A stretch of 64,000 nt of DNA from assembly GCF_009766105.1 (NCBI RefSeq), contig NZ_LMUH01000009.1:399428-463427 (forward strand), written 5' to 3'. The notes under the pieces are model-generated. The model ran no database searches. It worked only from the letters and a program-made list of their open reading frames with translations, and was not told the DNA's origin. This document shows positions 29,264-37,805 of this stretch, piece by piece. Made by a program: the position numbers and the translations under genes. Position 1 is the first letter of the stretch. Every line of letters begins with the position of its first letter. Source of the DNA: Granulicella sp. S156. GTDB taxonomy: Bacteria; Acidobacteriota; Terriglobia; Terriglobales; Acidobacteriaceae.

Positions 29264-30367
29264 TTGAATATTCCGCAACTTATAGATTTCACAGAGGCGT
29301 CACTCGATGCCGCCTTCGCTTCCGTTCGCAATGAAGCAGAAGCCGCCGTTGCCGCGCCCGGCTTTGAGGCCGAGCAGTTCCGGCTGGAGTGGCTGGGGCG
29401 TAAGCAGGGTCACCTGAAGGCGATCTCCGATGCATGGCTCAAAGCCGCGCCGCCAGAGGCGAAGAAGCTGATCGGCCAGCGCTTCAATGCGCTGAAGGAA
29501 CAGGTTGAAGGCTTTCTGATCGCAGCCAGCGCGGGTGCGGTGGTCAAGCCTGCTTCAGCGGGGCTGGATGTAACGCTCCCTGGCAGCTCCCAGCGCGTCG
29601 GCGTCGAGCATCCGTTGGTCAAGACGATGGCCGAGATCGTCGGCGTGTTCCAGCGTATGGGCTATTCCGTTGGCCTGGGACCTGAGGTCGAGAGCGATTT
29701 TTACAACTTCGAGGCATTGAACTTTCCGCCCAACCACCCCGCCCGCGATACGCAGGACACGCTGGTCGTCGCCGAGCAGGAGGGCAAACCGCTGCGCGAG
29801 CGTCTGCTGATGCGTACGCATACGTCACCGGTGCAGATCCGCTCCATGCTGGAGCAGGCCCCGCCACTGCGGCTCGTGATTCCCGGCAAGGTGCATCGCA
29901 ATGATGCTGCCGACGCCACGCACTCGCCGGTCTTCCACCAGGTCGAGGGGCTGTGCGTGGACACAAACATTACCTTCTCGGACCTCAAGGGCACGCTCGA
30001 CCATGCCATGAAGGCGTTCTTCGGTTCGGCGGTCAAGACGCGTTTCTTCCCGTCGTTCTTTCCCTTCACCGAACCGAGTGCGGATGTGCAGATCTCCTGC
30101 ATCTTCTGCGGCGGCAAGGGCTGCCGCAAGTGCAAGTACTCGGGCTGGATCGAGCTGCTGGGCTGCGGTATGGTCGACCCCGCGGTCTTCGAGGCCGTGA
30201 ACCAGCGCCGCATCGAACTGGGTCACGACCCGGTCTATGACACCCGCCGCATCAGTGGTTTCGCTTTCGGCATGGGCGTGGATCGTATTGCGATGATGAA
30301 ATACGGAATTAGCGACATCGGATTGCTTTATTCCGGTGATATGAGATTTTTGGAGCAGTTCGCTTGA
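29264..30367 (+). CDS. pheS: Phenylalanyl-tRNA synthetase alpha subunit
   Basis: The catalytic subunit of the (alpha-beta)2 enzyme that charges tRNA-Phe. It has 367 residues: an N-terminal coiled-coil arm (about 1-90, tRNA contact), then the class II core with FQRMGYSVGLGPEVESDFYNFEALNFP, motif 2 (LRLVIPGKVHRNDAADATHSPVFHQVEG) and motif 3 (GFAFGMGVDRIAMMKYGI). A Cys cluster CIFCGGKGCRKCKYSGW lies near 280-296. The start is TTG with a GGGAAAA ribosome site. Its stop overlaps the pheT start (TTGA), so the two are translationally coupled. Confidence 0.97.
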   Translation: MNIPQLIDFTEASLDAAFASVRNEAEAAVAAPGFEAEQFRLEWLGRKQGHLKAISDAWLKAAPPEAKKLIGQRFNALKEQVEGFLIAASAGAVVKPASAGLDVTLPGSSQRVGVEHPLVKTMAEIVGVFQRMGYSVGLGPEVESDFYNFEALNFPPNHPARDTQDTLVVAEQEGKPLRERLLMRTHTSPVQIRSMLEQAPPLRLVIPGKVHRNDAADATHSPVFHQVEGLCVDTNITFSDLKGTLDHAMKAFFGSAVKTRFFPSFFPFTEPSADVQISCIFCGGKGCRKCKYSGWIELLGCGMVDPAVFEAVNQRRIELGHDPVYDTRRISGFAFGMGVDRIAMMKYGISDIGLLYSGDMRFLEQFA

Positions 30368-32484
30368 ATATTCTGACGAAATGGTTGAGATCCTATCTCC
30401 CTGAACTGTCGGTCGACGATCGCCAGCTTGCCGAAGATCTAACCTTGCGTGGTATCGCGGTTGAAGGTGAGTTTGACGCTTCATGTGGCGGTTCGCGCTT
30501 TGAGATGGACATCACGACCAACCGTGTCGACGCCATGAACCACTACGGTGTTGCACGCGAGACAGCGGCGATCTATGACGTGCCGCTTGCTTCGTTGGCG
30601 GAAGGTATTGCCGCACCGGTTGCTGAGACGGCAAAGGGCGAAGGTTTCCCGGTGCGCATCGAAGCGCGCGATCTATGCGGGCGGTTTACAGCGCGAGTGA
30701 TTCGCGGCGTTACGGTTGGACCTGCAAAGGGCCTTGTGGCCGGGTACTTTGCCGCGCTGGGACAAAAGCCGATCTCCGCCCCGGTAGATGTAACGAACTT
30801 TGGATGGCTCGCAATGGGTCAGCCCACGCATGTGTTCGACCTCGACACCCTTGAGGGCGGCATCGTTGTGCGCCGTGCGAAGGCGGGCGAGAAGCTGCGG
30901 CTGCTCGATGGCACCGAGCGCACGCTGGTGGCGGATGATTTGGTCGTCGCCGACGAGAAGAAGGCTCTGGGGTTGGCCGGAGTGATGGGCGGATGGGACT
31001 CGCGTGTGACCGAGACCACGAAGAACATCCTTGTCGAGGCCGCATGGTTCGACCCGTCGGCGATTCGCGCGAGTTCGCGCCGTCATGGACTGCACACGGA
31101 TGCCAGTCACCGCTTCGAGCGCGGAGCAGACTTCAATGCCGCACCGCTAGGAAATAATCTCGTTACCCGTCTGGTCGTCGAGCAGGCGGGCGGCGAAGTG
31201 GTGGGACCGCTGGTCGATGTCATCGTTCCTGAAATCCAGGCAAAGACCGCCGATCGTACGCCGATCGTGTTGCGCGTCCGTGAGGTGCAGCGGCACCTGG
31301 GCACGACGCTTGAAGACGCTGCGTGGCAGGGCGGCGAGCGGACATCCGGATTGAGTGAGGCTATTGTCGAGCAGTATCTCGGGGCTCTGGGTTGTGGGCT
31401 CACGGCGACCGGTGCGGTTGCAGGCGAGTATGGCGTCAAGCTGCCGAGCTGGCGGCTCGATCTGGAACGCGAGATCGACCTCATCGAAGAGGTGGCGCGC
31501 GTCTACGGCTACAACAAGTTTGCCGACACGCTCCCCGCATTTGCGGGTGCGGTCGTCGAACAACCGCATGCTGAGCAGGAGAGGGCGATTCGTGAGACCC
31601 TGTGCTCGCTGGGCTTCAGCGAGGCGATCTCCAGCACCTTTACTTCTGCTGAAGAAGCCGCGATGTTTGGTGGCGCGGCAGCAGGTGCTGTGGCGATGGG
31701 CAATCCGCTGAGTGAAGAGGCCGGCATGCTGCGGCCATCGCTGGTGCCGGGTATGGCGACGATGCTCGCGCATAATCTGCATCGCGATGTAAACGAGGTG
31801 CGGTTGTTTGAGCTGGGCACGGTCTTCACCGGATCGACAGCCGAGGTGAAGGAACATACGGGACTCGCGCTGGGCGCAACCGGAGCGGCTATCGCAACCT
31901 CGCTGTATGGGGCGCAGGACGCATTGTTCTACGAGACGAAGGGCGCTATTGAGCGGCTGCTCGCAAAGTTCGAAGGGACGGCGCGGTTCGATGCCGGGCC
32001 TCTTCCAGCGTGGATCGAGCCGGGCCGCGGTGCGCGCGCTTTGCTCGATGGCGAGGTGGTTGCGGTATTCGGGGAATTGAGTGCGTCCGAGTCGCAGCGC
32101 CGCAAGCTGCGCCAGACCTGCGTCCTTGCTGAAGTTGGAGCGAACCTCTTGCTGCGTCGCGCACTGCGGCAGCCGGTCTCCCGGGACATCTCGCGCTATC
32201 AGGCCGTCGAGCGCGATTTTTCGTTCGTCTTCCCGGACGCCGTGCGGTGGCAGCAGATCGATGAGGCATTGCGCGGGCTGGGTATCGCAGAAACGCAGCG
32301 CATTACGCCCGTCGAGATCTTCCGCGATGCGAAGGGCAAGGCAGTCGCTGCCGGGCATTACTCAGCGCTGGTGCGCGTAGTGTTTCAGTCGAACGAACGC
32401 ACTTTGACCGAAGAGGACCTCGGTAGCTGGTCGGATAAGACTGTTACTGCGCTGGTTGGTCTGGGTGGGGTACATCGGGCATAG
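30364..32484 (+). CDS. pheT: Phenylalanyl-tRNA synthetase beta subunit, short form
   Basis: The 706-residue beta subunit, which supports tRNA binding and carries the editing site. After MNILTKWLRSYLPELSVDDRQLAEDLTLRGIAVEG the sequence jumps directly to FEMDITTNRVDAMNHYGVARE. The roughly 105-residue EMAP/OB-type tRNA-binding domain that interrupts this region in E. coli PheT (795 residues) is missing. The B3/B4 editing region (VDVTNFGWLAMGQPTHVFDLD), B5 and the C-terminal FDX-ACB anticodon-binding domain (SRYQAVERDFSFVFPDAV to the end) are present. Starts with TTG overlapping the pheS stop. Confidence 0.95.
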   Translation: MNILTKWLRSYLPELSVDDRQLAEDLTLRGIAVEGEFDASCGGSRFEMDITTNRVDAMNHYGVARETAAIYDVPLASLAEGIAAPVAETAKGEGFPVRIEARDLCGRFTARVIRGVTVGPAKGLVAGYFAALGQKPISAPVDVTNFGWLAMGQPTHVFDLDTLEGGIVVRRAKAGEKLRLLDGTERTLVADDLVVADEKKALGLAGVMGGWDSRVTETTKNILVEAAWFDPSAIRASSRRHGLHTDASHRFERGADFNAAPLGNNLVTRLVVEQAGGEVVGPLVDVIVPEIQAKTADRTPIVLRVREVQRHLGTTLEDAAWQGGERTSGLSEAIVEQYLGALGCGLTATGAVAGEYGVKLPSWRLDLEREIDLIEEVARVYGYNKFADTLPAFAGAVVEQPHAEQERAIRETLCSLGFSEAISSTFTSAEEAAMFGGAAAGAVAMGNPLSEEAGMLRPSLVPGMATMLAHNLHRDVNEVRLFELGTVFTGSTAEVKEHTGLALGATGAAIATSLYGAQDALFYETKGAIERLLAKFEGTARFDAGPLPAWIEPGRGARALLDGEVVAVFGELSASESQRRKLRQTCVLAEVGANLLLRRALRQPVSRDISRYQAVERDFSFVFPDAVRWQQIDEALRGLGIAETQRITPVEIFRDAKGKAVAAGHYSALVRVVFQSNERTLTEEDLGSWSDKTVTALVGLGGVHRA

Positions 32485-32564
32485 TGCAGTGAGATGAGAA
32501 GTGACAAGTGGTAAGTGACAAGTGATCTCCCTTCCACTTGTCACTTACCACTTCTCACTGCACT
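32483..32564. repeat. Inverted repeat of AAGTG units behind pheT
   Basis: A 30-base right arm (32535-32564) is complementary to a left arm that carries a 12-base insertion; both are built of GTGACAAGTG/GGTAAGTG units. It begins inside the pheT stop codon. It may terminate pheST transcription. Confidence 0.8.
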
Positions 32565-32692
32565 TCCCCAGAGACCTTGCCGGGCGTAGGGAGAATTCAG
32601 AAAGGTTCCATTTCGAATTCCGCACCTCAAATCCACTACGCGAATCGCTATACTTCAGCCTGATTTACTGTGCGCGGAGGCAACGGCAAAAG

Positions 32693-32959
32693 ATGAGTTC
32701 ATCGACCATCAGTGTGGACGAGTTCCAGGCGCTGGAACAGAAGGTACTGCAGACCGTCGAGCTCATCAAAAAAGAGCGCGAGGCACGCGCTGTGGCCGAG
32801 TCTGAACGCGATGCGGCGCGTACCGAAGCCGCCTCGCTCCGCGAGAAACTGTCGGCAGCCAGCGGGGCACAGGCTGAAGTGGAGAGCCTGAACCGTGAGC
32901 GCGAAGCCGTGAAGTCGCGCGTGGAGAAGATGCTCGCGCAGATGGATGAGCTTCTTTAG
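32693..32959 (+). CDS. Small coiled-coil protein (ZapB-like position)
   Basis: An 88-residue protein, almost entirely a heptad coiled coil (FQALEQKVLQTVELIKKERE to the end, KSRVEKMLAQMDELL). Size, structure and its place directly before zapA point to a ZapB-like cell-division factor, which binds ZapA in other bacteria; sequence alone cannot prove that. A GGAGG site lies about 11 bases before the ATG. The open frame extends upstream to 32522 through the repeat, which is not considered coding. Confidence 0.75.
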   Translation: MSSSTISVDEFQALEQKVLQTVELIKKEREARAVAESERDAARTEAASLREKLSAASGAQAEVESLNREREAVKSRVEKMLAQMDELL

Positions 32960-32986
32960 GAAACAGGAAACAGGAAACAGGAAACA
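32959..32986. repeat. GGAAACA heptamer array, four perfect copies
   Basis: Four tandem GGAAACA copies beginning at the G of the TAG stop codon, exactly as at 1799. They fill the space between the coiled-coil gene and zapA. Confidence 0.9.
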
Positions 32987-33009
32987 GGGTTAAGGGGCTA
33001 GGAGAAGCG

Positions 33010-33384
33010 TTGGCGGAGATGCAACAGAGAAGTGCGGCGGAGGTTTCACGGTCCGAGCTCGCGGCGCAGGCTGCGGGTGCGGTCGTCGTCGAGATTTACG
33101 ATCAGGTCTATCAACTGCGGGGCACAGACCCTGCTTACATCGAAAAGCTCGCGGGCATTGTCGACGGCAAGATGCGCGCCGTCTCCGCCCATGGTGCGAC
33201 GGTCGATTCGTTGCGCGTGGCCGTGCTGGCCGCGCTGAATATCGCCGACGAACTGGTAGCGTTGCGCGCGCGCTATGACACACTGAATGGCAGCCTGAAT
33301 CAAGCACAGACATCAGCGAGAACCCGTGCAGGCTCCCTGATGGGCATGCTGGACGAAGTGCTTGCCGAACGCAAAGCTGGCTAG
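33010..33384 (+). CDS. zapA: Cell division protein ZapA
   Basis: A 124-residue ZapA-type protein that bundles FtsZ filaments at the division site. After a short variable start, VVVEIYDQVYQLRGTDPAYIEKLAGIVDGKMRAVS is the beta-strand plus helix signature, followed by TVDSLRVAVLAALNIADEL and a C-terminal coiled coil (ALRARYDTLNGSL). A TTG start at 33010 is preferred since AGGAGA lies 5 bases before it; an ATG at 33019 is possible. It likely forms an operon with the small coiled-coil gene before it. Confidence 0.9.
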   Translation: MAEMQQRSAAEVSRSELAAQAAGAVVVEIYDQVYQLRGTDPAYIEKLAGIVDGKMRAVSAHGATVDSLRVAVLAALNIADELVALRARYDTLNGSLNQAQTSARTRAGSLMGMLDEVLAERKAG

Positions 33385-33439
33385 GTTTCAATCAGCGCCG
33401 ACGGAGAAAATCTCTTCTCTCCAGATCACTTCTTCCGCG

Positions 33440-33463
33440 AACCCACCCTAAGGGGTGGGTTTT
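33440..33463 (+). terminator. Rho-independent terminator behind zapA
   Basis: AACCCACCC-TAAG-GGGTGGGTT followed by TTTGC. It overlaps the last codons of the convergent VWA gene. Confidence 0.75.
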
Positions 33464-35223
33464 GCTGTGAAGGCGGCAACGCCCAATTGCACGTTATCTA
33501 CCGGAACCTCCACGGCGCCGGCTCGGTCTCCGATGGTGTCATGGACACCTAGACGAAAGAAGAAATTGCCTTTCTCGGGAACTGCGATCGTCTGTCGCAG
33601 GCCGATGCCGAACTGCATCAACTGCCGATAGGCTGCGTTGTCGAGTTCCAGGGGACTCGTGGTGATGATCGAGTTCACGGTCTCACCCTCGTTGTTATAG
33701 ACCACCGCCACAAATTCGAGCCGTCCGTGGTGCATTCCATTGGGTGTACGGGTGAAGCTGATCTTGTGGGGATCTACCGCGTACAGGACGTGATAGTTGC
33801 GGAAAGGCTTTCTCTGGAAGTCCGCGCGAAGATAGTTGTTGGGTGGCAGGGGCTCGTTCTTCTGGAGTTTCTGAACTTCGGAGTCCGCCGCAATATTGGT
33901 ATTGAAGATCAGTTCGGTCGGAGGGATGGCGCCGAGGGCCATCGAGACTTCGAACCCCTGCTTCATGCCCGGATGTGACAAGGCGCTCTGCGGGTCGTAG
34001 GCCCCTGTAAGTTTGTTGGATGTCGTTGGTGTCACCCTGTGGGCCGCGCCCGCACGTGCAAAGTAGCCGTGCCGGTACAGCAATTGCCCACCGCCGTCGG
34101 CGAGCGTCACCTTGATCTTCCGAAATTGTCCGTTCCAGTTTTTGTTCGTTGGGGTGTAGGCGATGGTGTAGTAGTTGGAGCCACCGTCGACAATCTGGCC
34201 GATAACGTTCTTGAGGCCATTGGTGTTGTAGTAGGCTTTGCCGCCGGTGGCGTCTGCCGCGTCGTCCATATCCGCGTGCAGGAAGAAGTGCGTAGGGGCC
34301 ATCGCACCCAGCGGCGGCGGGCCTCTGCGTGCCGCGCTGAAGGCTGGGTTGGTTTCGAGGCCCCGGGTGTCGACGGGATAGACCGCGACTCTGCTCAGGG
34401 CGAGCACGTCGGTGGCCTGGGTCAGGATACTGTTGAAATCGCTGAAGAGGTCGAAGTCCGGGAAGGGATCGCCTATTCCATCGCCATAGGCGGCAAAGGG
34501 GATCGAGCCGGTAAACCAGATCAGGTTCTTGCGCCCCGGAAAACCCTCCAGATAGCGTCCCATCATCTGCAAGCCGTTGATGAGAATCTCTTGCCGCGAC
34601 CGTTGGTAAACATAGTTGCGTCCCATCAGCGGTGGGATCGTCGGCATATCCCGCTTGCTCTCCACGGCTGCAAGCAGCACCTTAGGGTCGGCAGAAAAAC
34701 CCTGGATGAGGTGCATCTCGGTGTCCAGTTGAAAGACTGCGATCGAGGTCCCAGGCTGCACGGTCTTCATGTAGTCGATCACTTGCTGGCGGAGATACAT
34801 CTGCGCACTGAGGGGGCTGTCCAGGGCGTCCAGCAGGATTACCGTATTGGAGCCCCTGTTGGGCACCGGCGTGAAGTTGGTAAAGGTATTGGGCGGTAGC
34901 TTGGGCAGGGCTTGCTGTCTGGCGGCGCTGGCATCGACCGTCGCGTCGTGCTCTTCAAAGCTGTCGAGCGTCTGCGGAGCGCCATCCTCCTGCACGACGA
35001 GGTCGCTCCGTTTGAGTCCCTTGATCGGATTGCCTTTGGCGTCCGTTACAACCACATCGAGCACGACGGCACGCGCGGTCGCGGTGAGGGTGGCGACGTT
35101 TGGGTCGCGCCGCTGCAGCGGAGGAGCTGGAGTGTCATCGGAAGTTTGAGGGGTTTGTGCCTGCGCCGCGATACCCAGGAGAACGGCGCTACAAACGGCA
35201 GCGGTCCAAAGAGCCTTGTTCAT
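33448..35223 (-). CDS. Secreted VWA-domain protein 2 (TIGR03436-like)
   Basis: A 591-residue exported protein with a signal peptide (residues 1-22, AAQAQ). The family segment VVLDVVVTDAKGNPIKGLKRSDLVVQEDGAPQTL is followed by a VWA-like domain (about 125-370). The MIDAS region reads ILLDALDSPLS rather than DxSxS, so classical metal binding is doubtful. SNYYTIAYTPTNKNWNGQFRKIKVTL closes the VWA part, followed by an extra C-terminal beta-rich domain (about 400-591) absent from the two shorter homologues at 3479 and 37806. Ligand and function unknown. Confidence 0.87.
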   Translation of the reverse strand: MNKALWTAAVCSAVLLGIAAQAQTPQTSDDTPAPPLQRRDPNVATLTATARAVVLDVVVTDAKGNPIKGLKRSDLVVQEDGAPQTLDSFEEHDATVDASAARQQALPKLPPNTFTNFTPVPNRGSNTVILLDALDSPLSAQMYLRQQVIDYMKTVQPGTSIAVFQLDTEMHLIQGFSADPKVLLAAVESKRDMPTIPPLMGRNYVYQRSRQEILINGLQMMGRYLEGFPGRKNLIWFTGSIPFAAYGDGIGDPFPDFDLFSDFNSILTQATDVLALSRVAVYPVDTRGLETNPAFSAARRGPPPLGAMAPTHFFLHADMDDAADATGGKAYYNTNGLKNVIGQIVDGGSNYYTIAYTPTNKNWNGQFRKIKVTLADGGGQLLYRHGYFARAGAAHRVTPTTSNKLTGAYDPQSALSHPGMKQGFEVSMALGAIPPTELIFNTNIAADSEVQKLQKNEPLPPNNYLRADFQRKPFRNYHVLYAVDPHKISFTRTPNGMHHGRLEFVAVVYNNEGETVNSIITTSPLELDNAAYRQLMQFGIGLRQTIAVPEKGNFFFRLGVHDTIGDRAGAVEVPVDNVQLGVAAFTAKPTP

Positions 35224-35352
35224 TCCAAACTCCAGTCACTGGGTATACGGAAGGCGAACGGGGAAGGACTCCCGTCAGCTATTCATTGTTAACTCCAAAG
35301 GCCGCCTCTAGTTCCTAAAGGATTGAAAATAGGCCTCTCAGGAGTCCGGAGG

Positions 35353-35381
35353 TTGCACATTGGGGCGATGACCGTTAGCAT
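35353..35381 (+). promoter_or_regulatory. Sigma-70-type promoter of the 6S RNA
   Basis: TTGCAC and TAGCAT are separated by 17 bases, placing the transcription start at about 35388-35391, exactly where the RNA's closing stem begins. Confidence 0.7.
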
Positions 35382-35388
35382 CCATTTC

Positions 35389-35583
35389 AGAGACCGGCCT
35401 ACAAAGCAGGTACACGAACAACGCAGGTTGAACCAATAATCATTGAACAGGGGTCCAGCTCGTATACATGGCTCGGTGTGCTAGGTCCGCCAGTCCGGAA
35501 AGCCTAAAGAGCCACGGCAGGGTCCCACCGTCTTAGACGGGTTCACCTGCGCTTCGCTGTACGGCCCAGTGGGTCGGTCTTTG
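35389..35583 (+). ncRNA. ssrS: 6S RNA (SsrS)
   Basis: About 190 bases that fold like 6S RNA, the mimic of an open promoter that sequesters housekeeping RNA polymerase. The closing stem pairs AGACCGGCCTAC (35391-35402) with GTGGGTCGGTCT (35569-35580) using only G-U wobbles. A second stem pairs CGCAGGT (35422) and AACC with GGTT and ACCTGCG (35540-35551). The expected large central bubble follows, with a small 3'-side hairpin CCGTC-TTA-GACGG (35528-35540). An apical arm contains GTCCGCCAGTCCGGAAAGCC, close to the conserved 6S apical sequence. A well-spaced promoter precedes it. Identification is by structure and remembered motif, not by covariance search. Confidence 0.8.
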
Positions 35584-35650
35584 CTTCTCTCCGCGCCCTT
35601 CCCGGGCTGATCTGTTGAGCGTTGATCTCGGGCGCGTATCCTCAAGAGTG

Positions 35651-36469
35651 ATGATGTCTTTGCTGCATGCGACGGCGATGTTCGTGCCGGGATTTCTGCG
35701 TCTCGGACGCCTGCACCTGCCCGTGTACGGCCTCTTTGCCGCAGCAGGGCTGGTTGCGGCGTTGGGATTGAGCCAGCGCACCGCCCGTTTTGTAGGAATT
35801 CCTGCGGAAAAGCTGTGGGATGCCGGCTTGTTTGCGATGATTGCGGCGTTTTTGGCCTCCCGTGCGCTGCTGGTGGTCATGGATCCGCAGGCGTTCCTGA
35901 GGTATCCGCTGCTGGTGCTGTCCCTGCCGTCGCTGACCTACGGGGGCATGGCGCTTACCGGACTGCTGGTAGCGGTGTATCTGCGCCGGAAACAGCTGCC
36001 GCTGCTTGATGTGCTGGATGCCTGGGCCCCTTGCGCGGCATTGCTGGGGGCGGTGTTGAGCCTGGGGCACTACTTCGAGGGCACAGACGCCGGGATGCCT
36101 ACCCATTTGCCGTGGGGTATCGTGACGCCGGGAGACACGGTGCTGGGCCGGGTGCATCCGGTGCAGATCTATGCAATGGCCGCCTATCTGGTGCTGTGCG
36201 TGGTTCTGTTGCGGAGGCTTGCAGGCCGCCTTCGTGCAGGTGAAGTTGCCGGGTACGGTTTGCTGGCTGGAGGGGCGATTTCGTTCGCCCTCGATATGTT
36301 GCGGCAGCCCATCGACAGCGTCGGCGATGGCTGGCTCGATCCTCCGCAGTGGATCGCGCTGGGGTCGATACTCGCGGGTGCGATGCTCTTCACGAGAACG
36401 CAGTCAATACAGAAAAAGAAGATTGTCCTGACCACCGATTCGGGCACACAAATGAAGGAGTTGGTCTAA
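35651..36469 (+). CDS. Lgt-like membrane protein with altered active-site motif
   Basis: About 272 residues with seven hydrophobic helices and the prolipoprotein diacylglyceryl transferase layout: LPVYGLFAAAGLVAALGL near the start, SLTYGGMALTGLLVAVYLRRK in the middle and HPVQIYAMAAYL late. The family signature, normally GGRIGNFINGE with catalytic Arg and Asn, reads LSLGHYFEGTDAG: the Arg is Ser and the Asn is His. It could be a paralogue with another lipid-linked substrate or an inactive form. The exact start is uncertain (TTG 35615, GTG 35648, ATG 35651 or 35654). Its TAA is followed immediately by the ATG of the next gene. Confidence 0.75.
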   Translation: MMSLLHATAMFVPGFLRLGRLHLPVYGLFAAAGLVAALGLSQRTARFVGIPAEKLWDAGLFAMIAAFLASRALLVVMDPQAFLRYPLLVLSLPSLTYGGMALTGLLVAVYLRRKQLPLLDVLDAWAPCAALLGAVLSLGHYFEGTDAGMPTHLPWGIVTPGDTVLGRVHPVQIYAMAAYLVLCVVLLRRLAGRLRAGEVAGYGLLAGGAISFALDMLRQPIDSVGDGWLDPPQWIALGSILAGAMLFTRTQSIQKKKIVLTTDSGTQMKELV

Positions 36470-37801
36470 ATGCCATCGCAAAACATGCTGCCCAAGGGGC
36501 AGAGACGGCGCACGGTAAAGCATGAGTATCGGGCACAGCGCACGCTGGCCCAGGAGCGCGAGGCCGCGCTTCGTGCCTCCGGCGAGGTCGACGAGGATGC
36601 CCCGGTCCAGTCCTACGACACGGCGGAGTTCAGTTCGCCGAGCTTGCCAACCTCGCCCTTCGCCTTCACTCCCGGGCTGGTTACGACCGGGCCGAGTGGC
36701 GGCAAGCATCCCCAGGAGGAGCAATCCCCCCGGCGTTACCCCGCACCCTATGTGTTTCCGGACGACGCGCCCGAGATTCAGGTACTCGACGACCTGGAGG
36801 CGCAGGACGGCGTGCGCAGCTTTACGGCGGATTCCGCTGCCTCCGGCATGCGGCTCGATGCCTACCTGGCCAAGGCCCTGCCGGACATCAGCCGCGCGCG
36901 TGTGGTGCTGCTTATTGAAAAGGGCCAGGTGACGGTCGATGACAAGCCGGGCAAGGGCAAGCAGAAGCTGAAGGGTGGCGAGTTGGTCGAGATTGAAGGC
37001 GAGCCCCGCCCCGAGCCGCTGCATGCCGAACCGGAAGATATCCCGCTGGACATCGTGTATGAAGACGACGATCTGGCGGTGGTCAATAAAGCGGCCGGCA
37101 TGATGGTTCATGCGGGCGCAGGCGACTCTGAGCGCAACCGCGGCACGCTGGTCAATGCGCTGTTGTTCCACATGGGTAAATCGCTGTCGCAGGTCAGTGG
37201 AGATCTGCGGCCGGGCATTGTGCATCGGTTGGACAAGCAGACTAGCGGGCTGATCGTCGTCGCGAAGAACGACTCGACGCATCGCAAGCTGAGTGAGATG
37301 TTCAGCGAGCGGCGGATGCGCAAGGTGTACGTGGCGTTGGTGCATGGCTGGATCAAGCCCGCTTCCGGGCCGCAGGACTCGGGCACGATTCAGTTGCCGA
37401 TCAGCCGCGACCTCGTCCGCCGCATCCGCATGACGACGCGGCGGCCTGGTGGGCGCAGCGCGGTTTCGCACTGGAGCGTGCTGGAGAAGATCGATGGCCC
37501 GTATGGAAAATTTACCGTGGTCGAAGTGCGTATTGAGACCGGCCGTACCCACCAGATCCGTGTCCACATGCAGGCGATCGGGCATCCAGTGGTGGGCGAT
37601 TTCCTCTACGGAGCGCCGCACCGCATCAACCCCATTGGGGGCCCGCAGGCGGTAGAAGAAGGATTCGAACTGGATCGCAATTTCCTGCACGCCGCCGAGT
37701 TGGAGTTCGCACACCCTCGAACGGGCGAAAAATTAGCGCTGCACGCAGAACTTCCTGAGGAGCTAGTGCAGGTTCTGGAGCGTGTAAGGGGCGCAAGTTG
37801 A
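36470..37801 (+). CDS. RluD-family pseudouridine synthase with N-terminal extension
   Basis: A 443-residue RNA-modifying enzyme. An S4 domain (about 122-175, MRLDAYLAKALPDISRARVVLLIEKGQVTVDDK) precedes the RluA/RluD catalytic domain with HRLDKQTSGLIVVAKND, whose Asp255 is the catalytic residue, and GRTHQIRVHMQAIGHPVVGD. By homology it converts uridines in 23S rRNA to pseudouridine. Unusually, about 115 extra residues precede S4, basic at first (KGQRRRTVKHEYRAQRTLAQERE) and then Pro/Ser-rich, probably disordered. The gene starts directly at the stop codon of the Lgt-like gene. Confidence 0.92.
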   Translation: MPSQNMLPKGQRRRTVKHEYRAQRTLAQEREAALRASGEVDEDAPVQSYDTAEFSSPSLPTSPFAFTPGLVTTGPSGGKHPQEEQSPRRYPAPYVFPDDAPEIQVLDDLEAQDGVRSFTADSAASGMRLDAYLAKALPDISRARVVLLIEKGQVTVDDKPGKGKQKLKGGELVEIEGEPRPEPLHAEPEDIPLDIVYEDDDLAVVNKAAGMMVHAGAGDSERNRGTLVNALLFHMGKSLSQVSGDLRPGIVHRLDKQTSGLIVVAKNDSTHRKLSEMFSERRMRKVYVALVHGWIKPASGPQDSGTIQLPISRDLVRRIRMTTRRPGGRSAVSHWSVLEKIDGPYGKFTVVEVRIETGRTHQIRVHMQAIGHPVVGDFLYGAPHRINPIGGPQAVEEGFELDRNFLHAAELEFAHPRTGEKLALHAELPEELVQVLERVRGAS

Positions 37802-37805
37802 TACG

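Larger units (their letters stand above)
35224..35650. other. Intergenic region with 6S RNA gene
   Basis: 427 bp between a divergent VWA gene and the Lgt-like gene. It contains the 6S RNA gene and its promoter; nothing else is recognised. Confidence 0.6.
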
